Source of the DNA: VAZQ01 sp963821505
GTDB lineage: Bacteria > Pseudomonadota > Alphaproteobacteria > Rhizobiales > Xanthobacteraceae
Length of the DNA stretch: 64,000 bases
Direction of reading: 5' to 3'
NCBI GenBank assembly: GCA_963821505.1
Contig: CAWGEH010000004.1
Location: forward strand, 402,924-466,923
The position numbers were made by a program, and so were the translations under genes. The notes below the pieces were generated by a model that was not told where the DNA came from, ran no database searches, and was given only the letters and a program-made list of their open reading frames with translations. Numbering within the stretch: position 1 is the first letter of the stretch; each line of letters opens with the position of its first letter. Positions 9,119 through 18,691 of this stretch are shown one piece after another.

Positions 9119-9481
9119 ATGCCCGAATGCTTCGTTGCCAAGGCGTCCGAGATTCAGGACGGCGACCGGCGCATCGTCGTTGCCGGAAACGCGGAAATCG
9201 GCGTGTTCTGCAAGGACGGCGCCTACTTCGCCTACAGCAATTACTGCGTCCATTCCGGCGGCCCGGCCTGCGAAGGGCTCATGATCAATCGCGTGGTCGA
9301 CGTGATCGCGCCGGACCGCACCTATCAGGGGCAGACGTTCTCGGACGAGGTTCATTTCGTCTGTCCCTGGCACGGCTATGAGTTCGAGCTGAAAACCGGC
9401 GAATGCGTCGGCGACCGGCGGCTCAAATTGAAGAAGTTCGACGTCGTCCGCCGCGGCGACGACATCTTTGTCGTCGCCTAG
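9119..9481 (+). CDS. Rieske [2Fe-2S] ferredoxin-like protein
   Basis: 120-residue soluble protein consisting of a single Rieske domain. The cluster ligands are visible as CVHSGG (C-x-H, about residue 42) and CPWHGYEFEL (C-x2-H, about residue 82). It would carry electrons, probably to an oxygenase; none is encoded next to it. GAGGG lies 7 bases before the ATG. It is followed 213 bp downstream by an amidohydrolase on the same strand, a pairing that suggests catabolism of an aromatic or cyclic compound. The gap between them contains a GGCGGCCAAG tandem but no gene. Confidence 0.88.
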   Translation: MPECFVAKASEIQDGDRRIVVAGNAEIGVFCKDGAYFAYSNYCVHSGGPACEGLMINRVVDVIAPDRTYQGQTFSDEVHFVCPWHGYEFELKTGECVGDRRLKLKKFDVVRRGDDIFVVA

Positions 9482-9694
9482 CATGGCGTTTTCCGGCGAG
9501 TGGACTTCCGGTTGATGAGCGCGTTCGGCGAAAGCGGCGGCCCGGTTTGCGTTCGAACGCTCTTCGAACCCAAGGTACGAAGTTGGCGAAGGCGGCCAAG
9601 GCGGCCAAGTCGAGTTGAGCGGGGCCGACCGGCATCCACTTCGCCCTGAAAGCGCGGCGGCAACGCGTCAACGAAAGCTGAGGAGAGGGCGCCC

Positions 9695-10918
9695 ATGGAT
9701 ATGGCCCGCAGTGAAGTCCGCAAGCTTGCCGCCGAGGACTACTCGACCGCAAAACACCTCGCTCACGCCTCGCAGCAGGCGCGCGAGCGCAATTACCAGG
9801 ATTTTCTCATCGTCGACGTTGACGCTCACCACTACGAAAGCGAGTCCTACAAGGAGGTATTCGAATACATCGAAAATCCGGTGATCCGCCGCCAAGCGGT
9901 CGAGTCGGCCAAGCGCGGCGGCCGCGCCTCCATGCTCGGCGGCACGATCGGCTACCAGGACATCGGTGGGCGCATCACGCGCCACGAACTGCGCCGGCAG
10001 GACATCAGTCGGCACGATAAGCTCGGCGCCGCCCGCCACCGCGACGTCGGCATGACGTTGGAATGGATGGACGCGATGGGCGTCGATTATTCGTGCCTAT
10101 TCCCGACGCCGATGCTGTTCCTGGGCCTGCATCCGCAGGTCGAGGTCGAGGTGGCGATGTGCCGCGCCTACAATCGCTGGCTCTGCGAACGCGTCCTCGC
10201 CGCCGAGCCGCGCATCATCTCGATGCTCTATCTGCCGTTCAACGATCCGGACGCCGCCTACAAGACGGTCAAGGACTTCGGTGACAAGAAAGGCGTGGTC
10301 GGATTCATGGTGACGTCGCCGCGCTACAAGCCGGTGCACGACAATGCCTACGTCAAGACCTATGCGCTGCTCGAGGAGATGGGCAAGCCGATCGCCTTCC
10401 ATGCCGCCTACAATTGGAACGACCAGTCGCTCTCGCTGACCAACCGGTTCATCTCGGTGCATGCGCTCGGCTTCATGTGGTTCAACATGGTCCACATGAC
10501 CAATTGGGTGATCAACGGCCTGCCCGAGCGCTTTCCCAAGCTGAAGGTGATGTGGATCGAGAGCGGGCTGACCTGGGCCTATTGCCTGATGCAGCGGCTC
10601 GACCACTCCTACATGATGCGTACTTCGGATTGTCCCTCGCTCAAGCGCAAACCCAGTGAGTACATGCGGGAGATGTACTACTCCTCACAGCCGATGGAGA
10701 AGCCGCGCGACCGCTCGATCCTGGAAGCGACGTTCAAGATGATCAATGCCGAGACCCAGCTGATGTGGTCGTCCGATTATCCGCACTGGGACTTCGATCT
10801 GCCGAGCGTGATCTTCGACCTGCCGTTCCTGAGCGAGGCCGGCCGGCGCAACATCCTCGGCGGTACCGCCGCCAAGGTGTTCGGGCTCGATTCCAGGCCG
10901 GTGAAGAAGATTCCGTGA
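9695..10918 (+). CDS. Amidohydrolase family 2 (ACMSD-like) protein
   Basis: 407 residues, cytosolic, metal-dependent TIM-barrel hydrolase or decarboxylase fold. Recognisable features are VDVDAHHYE near residue 43 (the D-x-H type metal site), PIAFHAAYNW with a barrel histidine near residue 233, and WSSDYPHWDFD near residue 355 carrying the late aspartate. This layout matches the ACMSD/ring-cleavage decarboxylase branch of the amidohydrolases, which act on aromatic acids or ring-cleavage products. GAGGAGAGG precedes the ATG. Its substrate cannot be read from the sequence; the adjacent Rieske protein suggests aromatic breakdown. Confidence 0.85.
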   Translation: MDMARSEVRKLAAEDYSTAKHLAHASQQARERNYQDFLIVDVDAHHYESESYKEVFEYIENPVIRRQAVESAKRGGRASMLGGTIGYQDIGGRITRHELRRQDISRHDKLGAARHRDVGMTLEWMDAMGVDYSCLFPTPMLFLGLHPQVEVEVAMCRAYNRWLCERVLAAEPRIISMLYLPFNDPDAAYKTVKDFGDKKGVVGFMVTSPRYKPVHDNAYVKTYALLEEMGKPIAFHAAYNWNDQSLSLTNRFISVHALGFMWFNMVHMTNWVINGLPERFPKLKVMWIESGLTWAYCLMQRLDHSYMMRTSDCPSLKRKPSEYMREMYYSSQPMEKPRDRSILEATFKMINAETQLMWSSDYPHWDFDLPSVIFDLPFLSEAGRRNILGGTAAKVFGLDSRPVKKIP

Positions 10919-11049
10919 CCGGCGGTGCCGGGGGCGATCGTCCACGACAGCGGAGGTCGGCCGCGCAACTCCTGCCCCCGCCCGGCTTGGCAGCCCGTCG
11001 GCAACGTTTCAGGCGCGCTCGTCTTCGATGATCGACCGCGGCGCCGATT

Positions 11050-11631
11050 TCAGCGTGCGAGAGCAGTACCCTTTGGATGGGCGTTGCCCGGCGACCGCAC
11101 CATAGCCGCGGGGGCGACCGCGCGCGCCGGCAGATATTTGGCGACGACGGTGCGATCGACCTGGCTGATGGCGTTGTCGGGCAGGCGCTTCCACACCTCG
11201 TCCTTGCCGAGGAGGGGAATTCCGAGATAGCCGCGCACGGTCAGGACCTGGCCGTCGGGGCTGAGCGTCATCATGGCGTGGTAGACGGTGCCGTCGCGCG
11301 GATCGACGATGTTGCCGTCCTCGTAGCGCAATCCGTTGCGCTTCATGTCCCTGATAAAGGAGAGGCCGAGCAGCGGCGCATTCCTGCGGTCGTCCGTACA
11401 TTTGACGCAGGTCGGATTGGGAGCGTCGCCGGGGCGCGCAAACAGTTTTGCAAAGGCGCCCTGGTACACGCCGTTGCGTTCCACGAACAGGAACCATCCC
11501 ATCGACTTGCCGTGCTCGTCCTGCTTCTCCCACAGGCCGGCGACGGTCGGCTCCGCGGCTTGGACGGGATGCGCAAGGATCATGATCGCCGTGAGGCTCG
11601 CGATGATCAGCGTCGACAATCGTAAATTCAT
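11050..11631 (-). CDS. DUF2147 exported protein
   Basis: About 193 residues. The signal peptide MNLRLSTLIIASLTAIMILA ends at PVQAAE. A lipocalin-like DUF2147 domain follows, starting with VAGLWEKQDEHGKSMGWFLF and containing the paired cysteines TCVKCTDDRRNAPLLG and the conserved GLRYEDGNIVDPRDG. DUF2147 proteins are small periplasmic or secreted proteins of unknown function in proteobacteria. The ATG at 11631 starts the signal peptide; a GTG at 11643 is also possible. It is convergent with the amidohydrolase, with 131 bp between them and no clear terminator. Confidence 0.85.
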   Translation of the reverse strand: MNLRLSTLIIASLTAIMILAHPVQAAEPTVAGLWEKQDEHGKSMGWFLFVERNGVYQGAFAKLFARPGDAPNPTCVKCTDDRRNAPLLGLSFIRDMKRNGLRYEDGNIVDPRDGTVYHAMMTLSPDGQVLTVRGYLGIPLLGKDEVWKRLPDNAISQVDRTVVAKYLPARAVAPAAMVRSPGNAHPKGTALAR

Positions 11632-11908
11632 GGCTGGGATCACCCCCCAAGGATGACGGTCGTAAGCAATTCGCTTAACAATATGCCCATTTCAGGGCAT
11701 CGCAGCGCCATACCGGCGCTGATCGATTTTCGCCGCCCGGGCGCTCGGCCTGCAATTCGCCGCAATGGAGGCGGTCCACCGGCCCGGGAATCTCGCTCGC
11801 GGCGGCTTGACGCTTCCCTCGCCCGCCTCCGGTGAGCGGCCGGGGCAAGACGAAGTCTTGTTTTGCCGCCCCGCGCAAGGCAATCATACGCGACCCAGCG
11901 GGGGCTCC

Positions 11909-13135
11909 ATGTCGATGTCGCGGTCCAGTCTGGCGCTCAATAATCTTCGGGCCTTCGTCATTCTCATCGTTCTGGCGTTCCATTCCGCTCTCGCCTACCT
12001 CTATTCTTCGCCGCCATCGCAGCAGCCCTTCAACGCTCCCCCGTATCGCTGGCAAGCCATCCCGATCATCGATAGCCAGCGCTGGCTTGGCTTCGATCTG
12101 TTCTGCGCGTTCCAGGACGTCTACCTGATGACGTTCATGTTCTTCCTGTCCGGCCTGTTCGTCTGGCCGAGCCTCGAGCGCAAGGGCAGCCGGAAGTTCG
12201 TGTATGACCGTGTCCTGCGCCTGGGCACGCCGTTCGTGCTGGGAGTGTACCTGCTGATGCCGCTGGCGTATTACCCGAGCTATCGCGCCACCGCCGTCGA
12301 CCCGAGTTGGGGTGCGTTCTGGCAGCATTGGCTCGCCTTGCCGATGTGGCCGACCGGGCCGCTCTGGTTCCTGATTCAGCTCCTGGCGCTCAACGTCGTC
12401 GCCGCCGGCCTCTATCGTTTCGCGCCCCGTTTCGGCGAGTGGCTGCGTTCGCTGTCGGCGTCGGCCGGGGCCCACCCAATTCGCTACTTCGCCGGTCTGG
12501 TGACGGCCTCGGCCGTGGCCTATCTCCCCCTTGCTGCGGTCTTCACGCCATGGGAATGGTACCAAATCGGGCCGTTGGGTCTCCAGCTCAGCCGCCCGCT
12601 GCACTACGCCGTCTATTTCTTTGCCGGCGCCGGCATCGGAGCCTACGGGCTCGAGCGCGGGCTGCTCGCGGCGGACGGCAGGCTGGCCCGGCGCTGGGCC
12701 GCATGGTACGCCGCGGCGCTGGCGGGATTCCTCATCTGGGTCGGTCCCACCGGGCTGACCATGACGGCATGGGGCAAGGAGCTGCCGCTATTGCACTTCG
12801 CCGCCAATCTCGGCTTCGTGCTGTCCTGTGCAACCGGCTGCTTCTTCTTCGCAGCGGTCTTCCTGCGCTTTGCGACGAATCGCAGCCGCCTGGGCGACAG
12901 CCTTTCCGAGAACGCCTACGGCATGTATCTGGTGCATTATGTATTCGTGGTCTGGCTGCAATACATGCTGCTCGGGCTGGCGCTGTTCGCCATCGGCAAG
13001 GCGGCCATCGTCTTCGGCGTGACGCTCCTTCTGAGCTGGGCTACGACCGCGGTCATGTACCGCGTTCCGCTCGGCGCTCGCATCCTGGGCGCGGAGCGAC
13101 GCATGCTCGCACGAGCAACTTTGCCGTCGCGGTGA
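11909..13135 (+). CDS. Acyltransferase 3 family membrane protein
   Basis: 408 residues, about ten transmembrane helices, acyltransferase-3/OpgC-like. Conserved features are the N-terminal LNNLRAFVILIVLAFHSALAY with the family's basic residue and histidine (R/H), FMFFLSGLFVWPSL in the second helix, and the late helix ENAYGMYLVHYVFVVWLQY. These enzymes move acyl groups from the cytoplasm onto periplasmic sugars, lipids or glucans. The ATG at 11909 follows GGGGG at 7 bases; an upstream in-frame ATG at 11765 is less likely. It lies 109 bp before the ABC exporter genes on the same strand; a joint role (acylated product export) is only a possibility. Confidence 0.85.
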   Translation: MSMSRSSLALNNLRAFVILIVLAFHSALAYLYSSPPSQQPFNAPPYRWQAIPIIDSQRWLGFDLFCAFQDVYLMTFMFFLSGLFVWPSLERKGSRKFVYDRVLRLGTPFVLGVYLLMPLAYYPSYRATAVDPSWGAFWQHWLALPMWPTGPLWFLIQLLALNVVAAGLYRFAPRFGEWLRSLSASAGAHPIRYFAGLVTASAVAYLPLAAVFTPWEWYQIGPLGLQLSRPLHYAVYFFAGAGIGAYGLERGLLAADGRLARRWAAWYAAALAGFLIWVGPTGLTMTAWGKELPLLHFAANLGFVLSCATGCFFFAAVFLRFATNRSRLGDSLSENAYGMYLVHYVFVVWLQYMLLGLALFAIGKAAIVFGVTLLLSWATTAVMYRVPLGARILGAERRMLARATLPSR

Positions 13136-13244
13136 CCGACGTCGCGAGCCGAGGTGCGCAGCCTCCGCGACGGATATTTGCGGCCGAAGATCGCGGCTGA
13201 AGATCGCGGCTGAATGGAGCGAACCCCGTGCGACCGCATTCGCC

Positions 13245-14378
13245 ATGTCGTTGATCTATCGCCTCGCCTCCCGCAACCTGCTGCACGACCGGCTCCAATT
13301 CATCGCGACCGTGGTCGGGATCGTCTTTTCCATGGTGCTTGTGACCGTCCAGCTGGGCCTCTATCTGGGGTTCGGGCGCACAGTGACCACGATGATCGAC
13401 CACGCGTCCGCCGATCTTTGGATCATGCCGGTCGGGACGAAGTGCTTCGAAGACCCCTCGTTGCTGGACGAGCGCAAGCGCTTCCAAGCGCTGTCGATCA
13501 ACGGGGTGGCCGAAGCCGTTCCCGTCGTCATCGGCTTCGCCGACTGGCAGGTGCCGGCCGGCGGAACGACGCCGGTCTTCATCGTCGCTTCGGATTTGCG
13601 AGCCGGCGTATTGCTTCCCTGGAATTTGGTCGCCGGCAGCATCGATGCGCTCGCGACGCCACGCGCCATCGCGGTCGACCGCTTCTACTTCAGCCGGCTC
13701 GGGATCGACGGGCTCGGCGCCAGCGCCGAAATTCGCGAGCAGAAGGTGGAGGTGAAGGCGGTCACCAAGGGCATCCGGTCGTTCACCACGACGCCTTACG
13801 TGTTCACGACGGTCGATCGCGGGCGCGCCTATACCGGATTGTCGCCGAACAAGGTCACCTATCTTCTCGTACGCGTCGCCCCCGGGGCCGATGTGCGGAG
13901 CGTTCAACGCCAACTCAAGGCGAATCTCTCCGATGTCGACGTGCTGACGCCCGCCGAATTTCGCGACCGCAGCCGTTCCTTCTGGCTGTTCAGTACCGGC
14001 GCCGGCTTCGCATTGTTCGCCGGCGCGTTGCTCGGCATGATCGTGGGCACCGTCATCGTCGCCCAGACCCTGTATTCCAGCACCAAAGATCATCTCAATG
14101 AGTTTGCGACGCTGCGGGCCATGGGATCGTCGCGCGCCTATATTCACAGCGTCATCATCTGCCAGGCGCTGATCAATGCCGTCATCGGATTTTGTCTCGC
14201 CGCCGGCATCGGCTTGATCGTCGTCGCGGCAACCGCGGACACGGCGCTGCCGATCGTCATGACGCCGGGGCTCACTCTGGGGCTGTTCCTGCTGACGGTC
14301 GTCATGTGCATCGTGTCGGCGATGGCCGCGATCGTGCAGGTCACGCGCATCGATCCCGCGACGGTGTTCACGCGATGA
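13245..14378 (+). CDS. DevC/FtsX-like ABC transporter permease
   Basis: 377 residues with one N-terminal helix (FIATVVGIVFSMVLVTVQLG), a large periplasmic MacB-core-like domain (about residues 45-250) and three C-terminal helices, the FtsX/MacB topology used by DevC proteins. It would pair with the ATPase and the membrane-fusion protein that follow to form a tripartite pump handling a lipid, glycolipid or hydrophobic compound; the outer-membrane partner (TolC type) is not in the window. Its stop codon overlaps the ATPase start as ATGA, so the two are translationally coupled. Confidence 0.9.
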   Translation: MSLIYRLASRNLLHDRLQFIATVVGIVFSMVLVTVQLGLYLGFGRTVTTMIDHASADLWIMPVGTKCFEDPSLLDERKRFQALSINGVAEAVPVVIGFADWQVPAGGTTPVFIVASDLRAGVLLPWNLVAGSIDALATPRAIAVDRFYFSRLGIDGLGASAEIREQKVEVKAVTKGIRSFTTTPYVFTTVDRGRAYTGLSPNKVTYLLVRVAPGADVRSVQRQLKANLSDVDVLTPAEFRDRSRSFWLFSTGAGFALFAGALLGMIVGTVIVAQTLYSSTKDHLNEFATLRAMGSSRAYIHSVIICQALINAVIGFCLAAGIGLIVVAATADTALPIVMTPGLTLGLFLLTVVMCIVSAMAAIVQVTRIDPATVFTR

Positions 14379-15217
14379 GCGGACCCGTCATCGAGACCGT
14401 CGATGTCGTGAAACTGCTCGGCAAGGGAGCGGCGCAGGTGCAGGCGCTGCGAGGCGTAAGCCTGGCCCTCCAGGGCGGCGAGCTGACCATTCTGATGGGG
14501 CCGTCCGGCAGCGGCAAGACCACCCTGTTGTCGGTCCTGGGATGCATGCTGAAGCCGACGAGCGGAACGGTTCGCGTCGACGGCCGCTCCACCGAAGGTG
14601 CCGGGCCCGAAGAGCTGGCCAAGCTCAGGCGCGACCATGTCGGGTTCATCTTTCAATCCTACCATCTGTTCCCGACCTTGACGGCCGCGGACAACGTGCG
14701 CTTGGCGCTGGACGTGCGCGGTGACAATTCCGCACATGCCGTAGCCAAGGCCAAGGACGCCCTGGCCTTGGTCGGTCTTGCTCACAAGACGGATGCATAT
14801 CCGCTCGAGCTCAGCGGCGGCGAACAACAGCGCGTCGCCATTGCCCGCGCGATTGTGGGAAAACCCTCCGCCATCCTCGCGGACGAACCCACCGCGGCGC
14901 TGGACAGCCAGAACGGCAGCGCGATCATGAAGCTGCTCGCCGAGATCGCCAAGGATCCGGCGCACGGGGTGTTGGTCGTCGCGCATGACCCGCGTATATT
15001 GCAGTTCGCCGATCGAATAGTTCACATCGAAGATGGTCGCATCGTCGGCGAAGAGCGGCGCGGGATAGATACGAAAACCGGTGCGGATGCCAAAGCCGAT
15101 ACCAAGACCGGCGCAGCCGCCGAAGATGGTACGGATGACAAGATCAGTACGGATGGAAAAAAGGGCGATTGCGAAACTCATGGTGATGCGGAAAAGCCTG
15201 ATCACGTCGAAAAGTAG
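14375..15217 (+). CDS. LolD/DevA-like ABC transporter ATPase with long polar tail
   Basis: 280 residues. All ATPase motifs are present: Walker A GPSGSGKTT, Q-loop FQSYHLF, signature LSGGEQQRVAIARA, Walker B ILADEPTAALD and the H-loop VVAHD. It powers the FtsX-like permease encoded just upstream (ATGA overlap). After the normal end of the domain (IVHIEDGRIVGEE) it carries about 50 extra residues rich in D, K, T and G, with DTKTGADAKADTKTGAAAED repeating a short unit. Such a tail is not usual for the family. The last 38 bases overlap the membrane-fusion gene. Confidence 0.92.
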   Translation: MSGPVIETVDVVKLLGKGAAQVQALRGVSLALQGGELTILMGPSGSGKTTLLSVLGCMLKPTSGTVRVDGRSTEGAGPEELAKLRRDHVGFIFQSYHLFPTLTAADNVRLALDVRGDNSAHAVAKAKDALALVGLAHKTDAYPLELSGGEQQRVAIARAIVGKPSAILADEPTAALDSQNGSAIMKLLAEIAKDPAHGVLVVAHDPRILQFADRIVHIEDGRIVGEERRGIDTKTGADAKADTKTGAAAEDGTDDKISTDGKKGDCETHGDAEKPDHVEK

Positions 15218-16262
15218 GATCGCCGTGCTCGGCGTCCTCGGCGCAGTCGCCGTCGTGTTCGCGCTGGCGGTGCTGGCGGCGAGGACGGACGCCCAAGAGG
15301 CGGCACGTGCGGCGCGGCCCGATGCGGCGGACGACAAGCGCTGGCAGGCGGTGGCCCCCGGCCGGGTCGAGCCGTCGTCGGGAGAGATCAAGATTGCGGC
15401 TCCGCTCATGGGCGTGATCTCGAACGTGCTGGTCAAGGTCAACGACAAGGTGTTCGCCGGCGAGCCGCTGATCCGTCTCGCCGACAGCGAAGCCCAGGCC
15501 CGGCTCGCCACCGCCGAGGCGCAGGTCGGCTTCCGCAAGCGCGCGCGCAACGAGGAGAATGCGCCGGCGCGAGCGGCGGCGCGGCGGCGCGCCGAAGACG
15601 CCGTTGCCGACGCCGACAAGGCCGTCGCAGAGGCGCAAGCCGGGCTCGACAAGGCCGCTGTCGAACGACGCGGCGGCCAAGCCTCGGATGCGGACCTCGA
15701 GGCGGCGCGCACGGCATTGTCGCGGGCGCAGGATCGGCTGAAGCAGCAGAAGGCCGAGCTGCGTCGCATCGAGGCCGACGCGAATACGCCGCTGCCGAGC
15801 TTTGCGGAAGGTCAGCTGGGCGTTGCCCGCGGTGAGATGGCGTCCGCCGCCGCGGCGATCGATAAATTGACCATCCGTGCGCCGCTCGCCGGGACCGTGC
15901 TGCAGGTCAACGCCAAGGCCGGCGAATTGGCCAGTCCGTCCAGCACGCGGCCGCTGGTATTGCTCGGCGATGTTTCCGCCCTGCGCGTGCGCGCGGAATT
16001 GGATGAACGCGATCTCGGGGAGATCAAGCTCGGGCAGCCGGTCGTGGTTCGCGCCGACGCCTTTCGCGGCCGCGAATTCGCGGGCAAGGTCGCCTTCATT
16101 GCGCCGATCGTCGAGCAAGGACGCCTCAACTCGCGCGGGCAACGCAACGTGACCGACGTCGACGTGGTCGAAGTCCTGGTCGATCTGGCGCAGACGGATC
16201 CGCTCGCGGTGGGCATGAAGGTGGACGTCTACTTCCGAGCCGACGCCGCCGCGTCGCAATGA
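15180..16262 (+). CDS. HlyD/DevB-like membrane fusion protein
   Basis: About 360 residues. An N-terminal membrane anchor (IAVLGVLGAVAVVFALAVLAA) is followed by a split biotinyl-lipoyl domain (GRVEPSSGEIKIAAPLMGVI and LTIRAPLAGTVLQVNAKAGE), a coiled-coil hairpin of about residues 105-225, and a beta-barrel domain. This is the periplasmic adaptor of the tripartite exporter whose permease and ATPase are the two genes before it. The start is uncertain: ATGs at 15180 and 15186 are both possible and both lie inside the end of the ATPase gene. Confidence 0.9.
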   Translation: MVMRKSLITSKSRIAVLGVLGAVAVVFALAVLAARTDAQEAARAARPDAADDKRWQAVAPGRVEPSSGEIKIAAPLMGVISNVLVKVNDKVFAGEPLIRLADSEAQARLATAEAQVGFRKRARNEENAPARAAARRRAEDAVADADKAVAEAQAGLDKAAVERRGGQASDADLEAARTALSRAQDRLKQQKAELRRIEADANTPLPSFAEGQLGVARGEMASAAAAIDKLTIRAPLAGTVLQVNAKAGELASPSSTRPLVLLGDVSALRVRAELDERDLGEIKLGQPVVVRADAFRGREFAGKVAFIAPIVEQGRLNSRGQRNVTDVDVVEVLVDLAQTDPLAVGMKVDVYFRADAAASQ

Positions 16263-16319
16263 GCACGCGGCGCGATTTCACCCCCGCGTTCCAGGGGAGG
16301 ATTGCGGCCGCGCGCGGCG

Positions 16320-17318
16320 CTACTCCGAGCCGGCGAGCCCGGCCTGCTCGATGACTTTCCCCCAGCGCACGATCTCGCTCGCGACGAAGCGCTTCATCTC
16401 CTCGGGTGAGGGGCTCACCTGCGGGATGGCGCCGTCCTTGGCCAAGGTGTCGGTCACCGCAGGATCGCTCATGATCTCGCGGATATTGGCGTAGAGCTTG
16501 TCGACGATCGGATTCGGCACGTTGCCGGTCGTGGTCACCGTGTGCCAGGAGGCGGTGTCGTAGCCGGGAATGCCGGCCTCGGCGAGCGGCGGAATGTCCC
16601 TGACCGCCGGGACCCGGTCTTTGGTGGTGACGCCCAGCGCGCGGATCTTTCCGCTCTCGATCAGCGACATCGCCGGCGGCACGTCGCAGAACATCATCTG
16701 GATGTGGCCGCCGACGAGATCGTTGAGCGCCGGCGCCGAGCCCTTGTAGGGAACGTGCACCAGGTCGAGGCCGAAAATTCCTTTGAACATTTCGGCATTG
16801 AGGTGATGGAAGGTGCCCGGCCCGGGGGTGCCGAATGCGATCTGGCCGGGCTTTTCCCTGGCGAGCCGAACCAGATCCGCCACCGAATGGATCGGCAGCG
16901 ACGGGTTGACCACCAGCACGAACGGGACGCGCGCGAGCAGCGCGATCGGCGTGAGCTCGGTGCGCGGGTCATAGGCGAGATGCTTGCGCACCGTGACGTT
17001 GATCGCGAGCACCGTGCTCGACGCCATCATGATGGTGTAGCCGTCGGGGGCGGCATGCGCGACGGCGGTCGCCGCCGTGACCCCGCCGCCGCCCGGCCGG
17101 TTCTCCACCACGAACGGCTTGCCCAGCCGCTGCTCGAGCTTTTCTCCCAGCACGCGGGCGAACAGGCTGGTCACGCCGCCGGGCGCGAACGGCACGATGA
17201 AGCTGACCGGCCGGCTCGGGTAGTCGGAGGGCTGCGCCGCGGCGCGGTCGGCGCTTGCGCCCATCGCCACCGCAAGCAGCATCGACGCCTTCACGACATA
17301 ACGCGACAGCAACGTCAT
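16320..17318 (-). CDS. TctC/Bug-type tripartite tricarboxylate receptor
   Basis: 332 residues: signal peptide to about ADRAAAQ, then YPSRPVSFIVPFAPGG, VVENRPGGGGVTAATAVAHA and PDGYTIMM, the recurrent motifs of the Bug family. These periplasmic binding proteins catch small carboxylates or related solutes, normally for TctAB membrane partners, which are absent here as is common for orphan Bug genes. AGGAGG lies 6 bases before the chosen ATG at 17318. It ends in AGLAGSE, as does its neighbour at 17408; the two are tandem paralogues. Confidence 0.93.
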   Translation of the reverse strand: MTLLSRYVVKASMLLAVAMGASADRAAAQPSDYPSRPVSFIVPFAPGGVTSLFARVLGEKLEQRLGKPFVVENRPGGGGVTAATAVAHAAPDGYTIMMASSTVLAINVTVRKHLAYDPRTELTPIALLARVPFVLVVNPSLPIHSVADLVRLAREKPGQIAFGTPGPGTFHHLNAEMFKGIFGLDLVHVPYKGSAPALNDLVGGHIQMMFCDVPPAMSLIESGKIRALGVTTKDRVPAVRDIPPLAEAGIPGYDTASWHTVTTTGNVPNPIVDKLYANIREIMSDPAVTDTLAKDGAIPQVSPSPEEMKRFVASEIVRWGKVIEQAGLAGSE

Positions 17319-17407
17319 TGTTGACCTCCTCGGGGTCGGGCACCGGCGGCCCGCCGGATTGGGTGGTGCGGGTCCGCGGCTCAATCGGAAATCAAATCGC
17401 AACATGC

Positions 17408-18391
17408 CTACTCCGAGCCGGCCAGGCCGGCTTTGCTGACAATATCGCCCAGCCGGGCGATCTCGGATTTGACGAAGCGCTTGAGGTCGTCGGGCGGCGC
17501 GCTCACCGGGATCAAGCCTTGGCGCAGGATGAATTCCTCGCGCACGTCGGCCTCGTTGAGAACCGTGCGCAGGTCGGCGCGGAGCTTGTCGACGGTCGCC
17601 CGCGGCGTCTTCGCCGGCGCCACCAGCATGAACCAGGACGGGGCGTCGTAGCCGCGAACGCCAATTTCGGCGAGCGAGGGCACGTCGGGAATCGCTTCGA
17701 CCCGCTGCTTGGTGGTCACGCCCAGCATTCGCACCCTGCCGGCTTGCACCAGCGGCAGCGCGACCGGAATCGGCGCCGTCATGAGGGCGATGTGGCCGCC
17801 GGCGAGATCATTGAGCGCCGGCTGGATGCCCTTGTAGGGAATATGATGCATCTCGATGCCGAGCGCGCTCTTGAGCAATTCGCCGTTGAGATGCTGGGCG
17901 GTGCCGGGCCCGGCCGAGCCGAAGGACAGCCCGCCCGGAGTGGAGCGCGCGAGCGCGGCGAGATCGGCGATCGAACGCACCGGCAGCGACGCGTTGACCA
18001 GCAGGACCTCGGGCGACCAGGCGATCAGCGCAATCGGAACGAAATCGGTGAGCGGATTGTACGGCAGGTTCTTGTGCAGGGCGACGTTGGTCGCCATGGT
18101 CGAGCTGGTCGCCACCATCAGCGTATAGCCGTCGGGCGCGGAGCGCGCGACCGCGACCGCACCCGTCACCGAGCTCGCGCCGGGCCGGTTCTCGACGATG
18201 AAGGATTTGCCGTAGAGCCGTTCGAGCTTGCCGCCGATCAGGCGAGCGAGGATGCTGTACATGCCGCCGGGGGCGGACGGCGCGACAATGGTGACCGTCC
18301 GGCTCGGATAGTCCTCCGCGCGCGCGCGCGACGCGGGCAGCGCCAGCGCAACGCAGCCGATGACGGCGCTCCAATGCAAGATCGGCGGCAT
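17408..18391 (-). CDS. TctC/Bug-type tripartite tricarboxylate receptor
   Basis: 327 residues with signal peptide (MPPILHWSAVIGCVALALPA ... SRARAED), then YPSRTVTIVAPSAPGG, VENRPGASSVTGAVAVARSA and PDGYTLMV. It is a diverged paralogue of the next gene on the same strand and probably binds a different solute. A GGGGAAACG run precedes the ATG at 18391. It is the first gene of this leftward pair; 89 bp separate them. To its right 300 bp without a gene divide it from the divergent hydrolase/oxygenase pair and probably hold both promoters. Confidence 0.92.
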   Translation of the reverse strand: MPPILHWSAVIGCVALALPASRARAEDYPSRTVTIVAPSAPGGMYSILARLIGGKLERLYGKSFIVENRPGASSVTGAVAVARSAPDGYTLMVATSSTMATNVALHKNLPYNPLTDFVPIALIAWSPEVLLVNASLPVRSIADLAALARSTPGGLSFGSAGPGTAQHLNGELLKSALGIEMHHIPYKGIQPALNDLAGGHIALMTAPIPVALPLVQAGRVRMLGVTTKQRVEAIPDVPSLAEIGVRGYDAPSWFMLVAPAKTPRATVDKLRADLRTVLNEADVREEFILRQGLIPVSAPPDDLKRFVKSEIARLGDIVSKAGLAGSE

Positions 18392-18691
18392 CGTTTCCCC
18401 AGGCCTGACCCTCGTGTCCCGGATCAGCGCTGTACCGCTTCGCAAAGGCAACGCGGTCAAGCTCGCGCAGACTGCGTAAGCTTGTCTGCGTTCGCTGCAC
18501 CGCGTCCGGGACATACGGCGGCCGACAATACCGCCTGCCCGTCCCATCCGGCAACACGAAGCAACTTCTGGTCGGCAGACTTTGGTTGCGCGGGCGTATC
18601 CAATGGTGGCAGCGTCGGCGCCGCGGTGGAAGTGGGATTGCCGACGCCAACGACATAAACGCGCCTGCATGTGCGCGGCGTGGGGAGGCCG

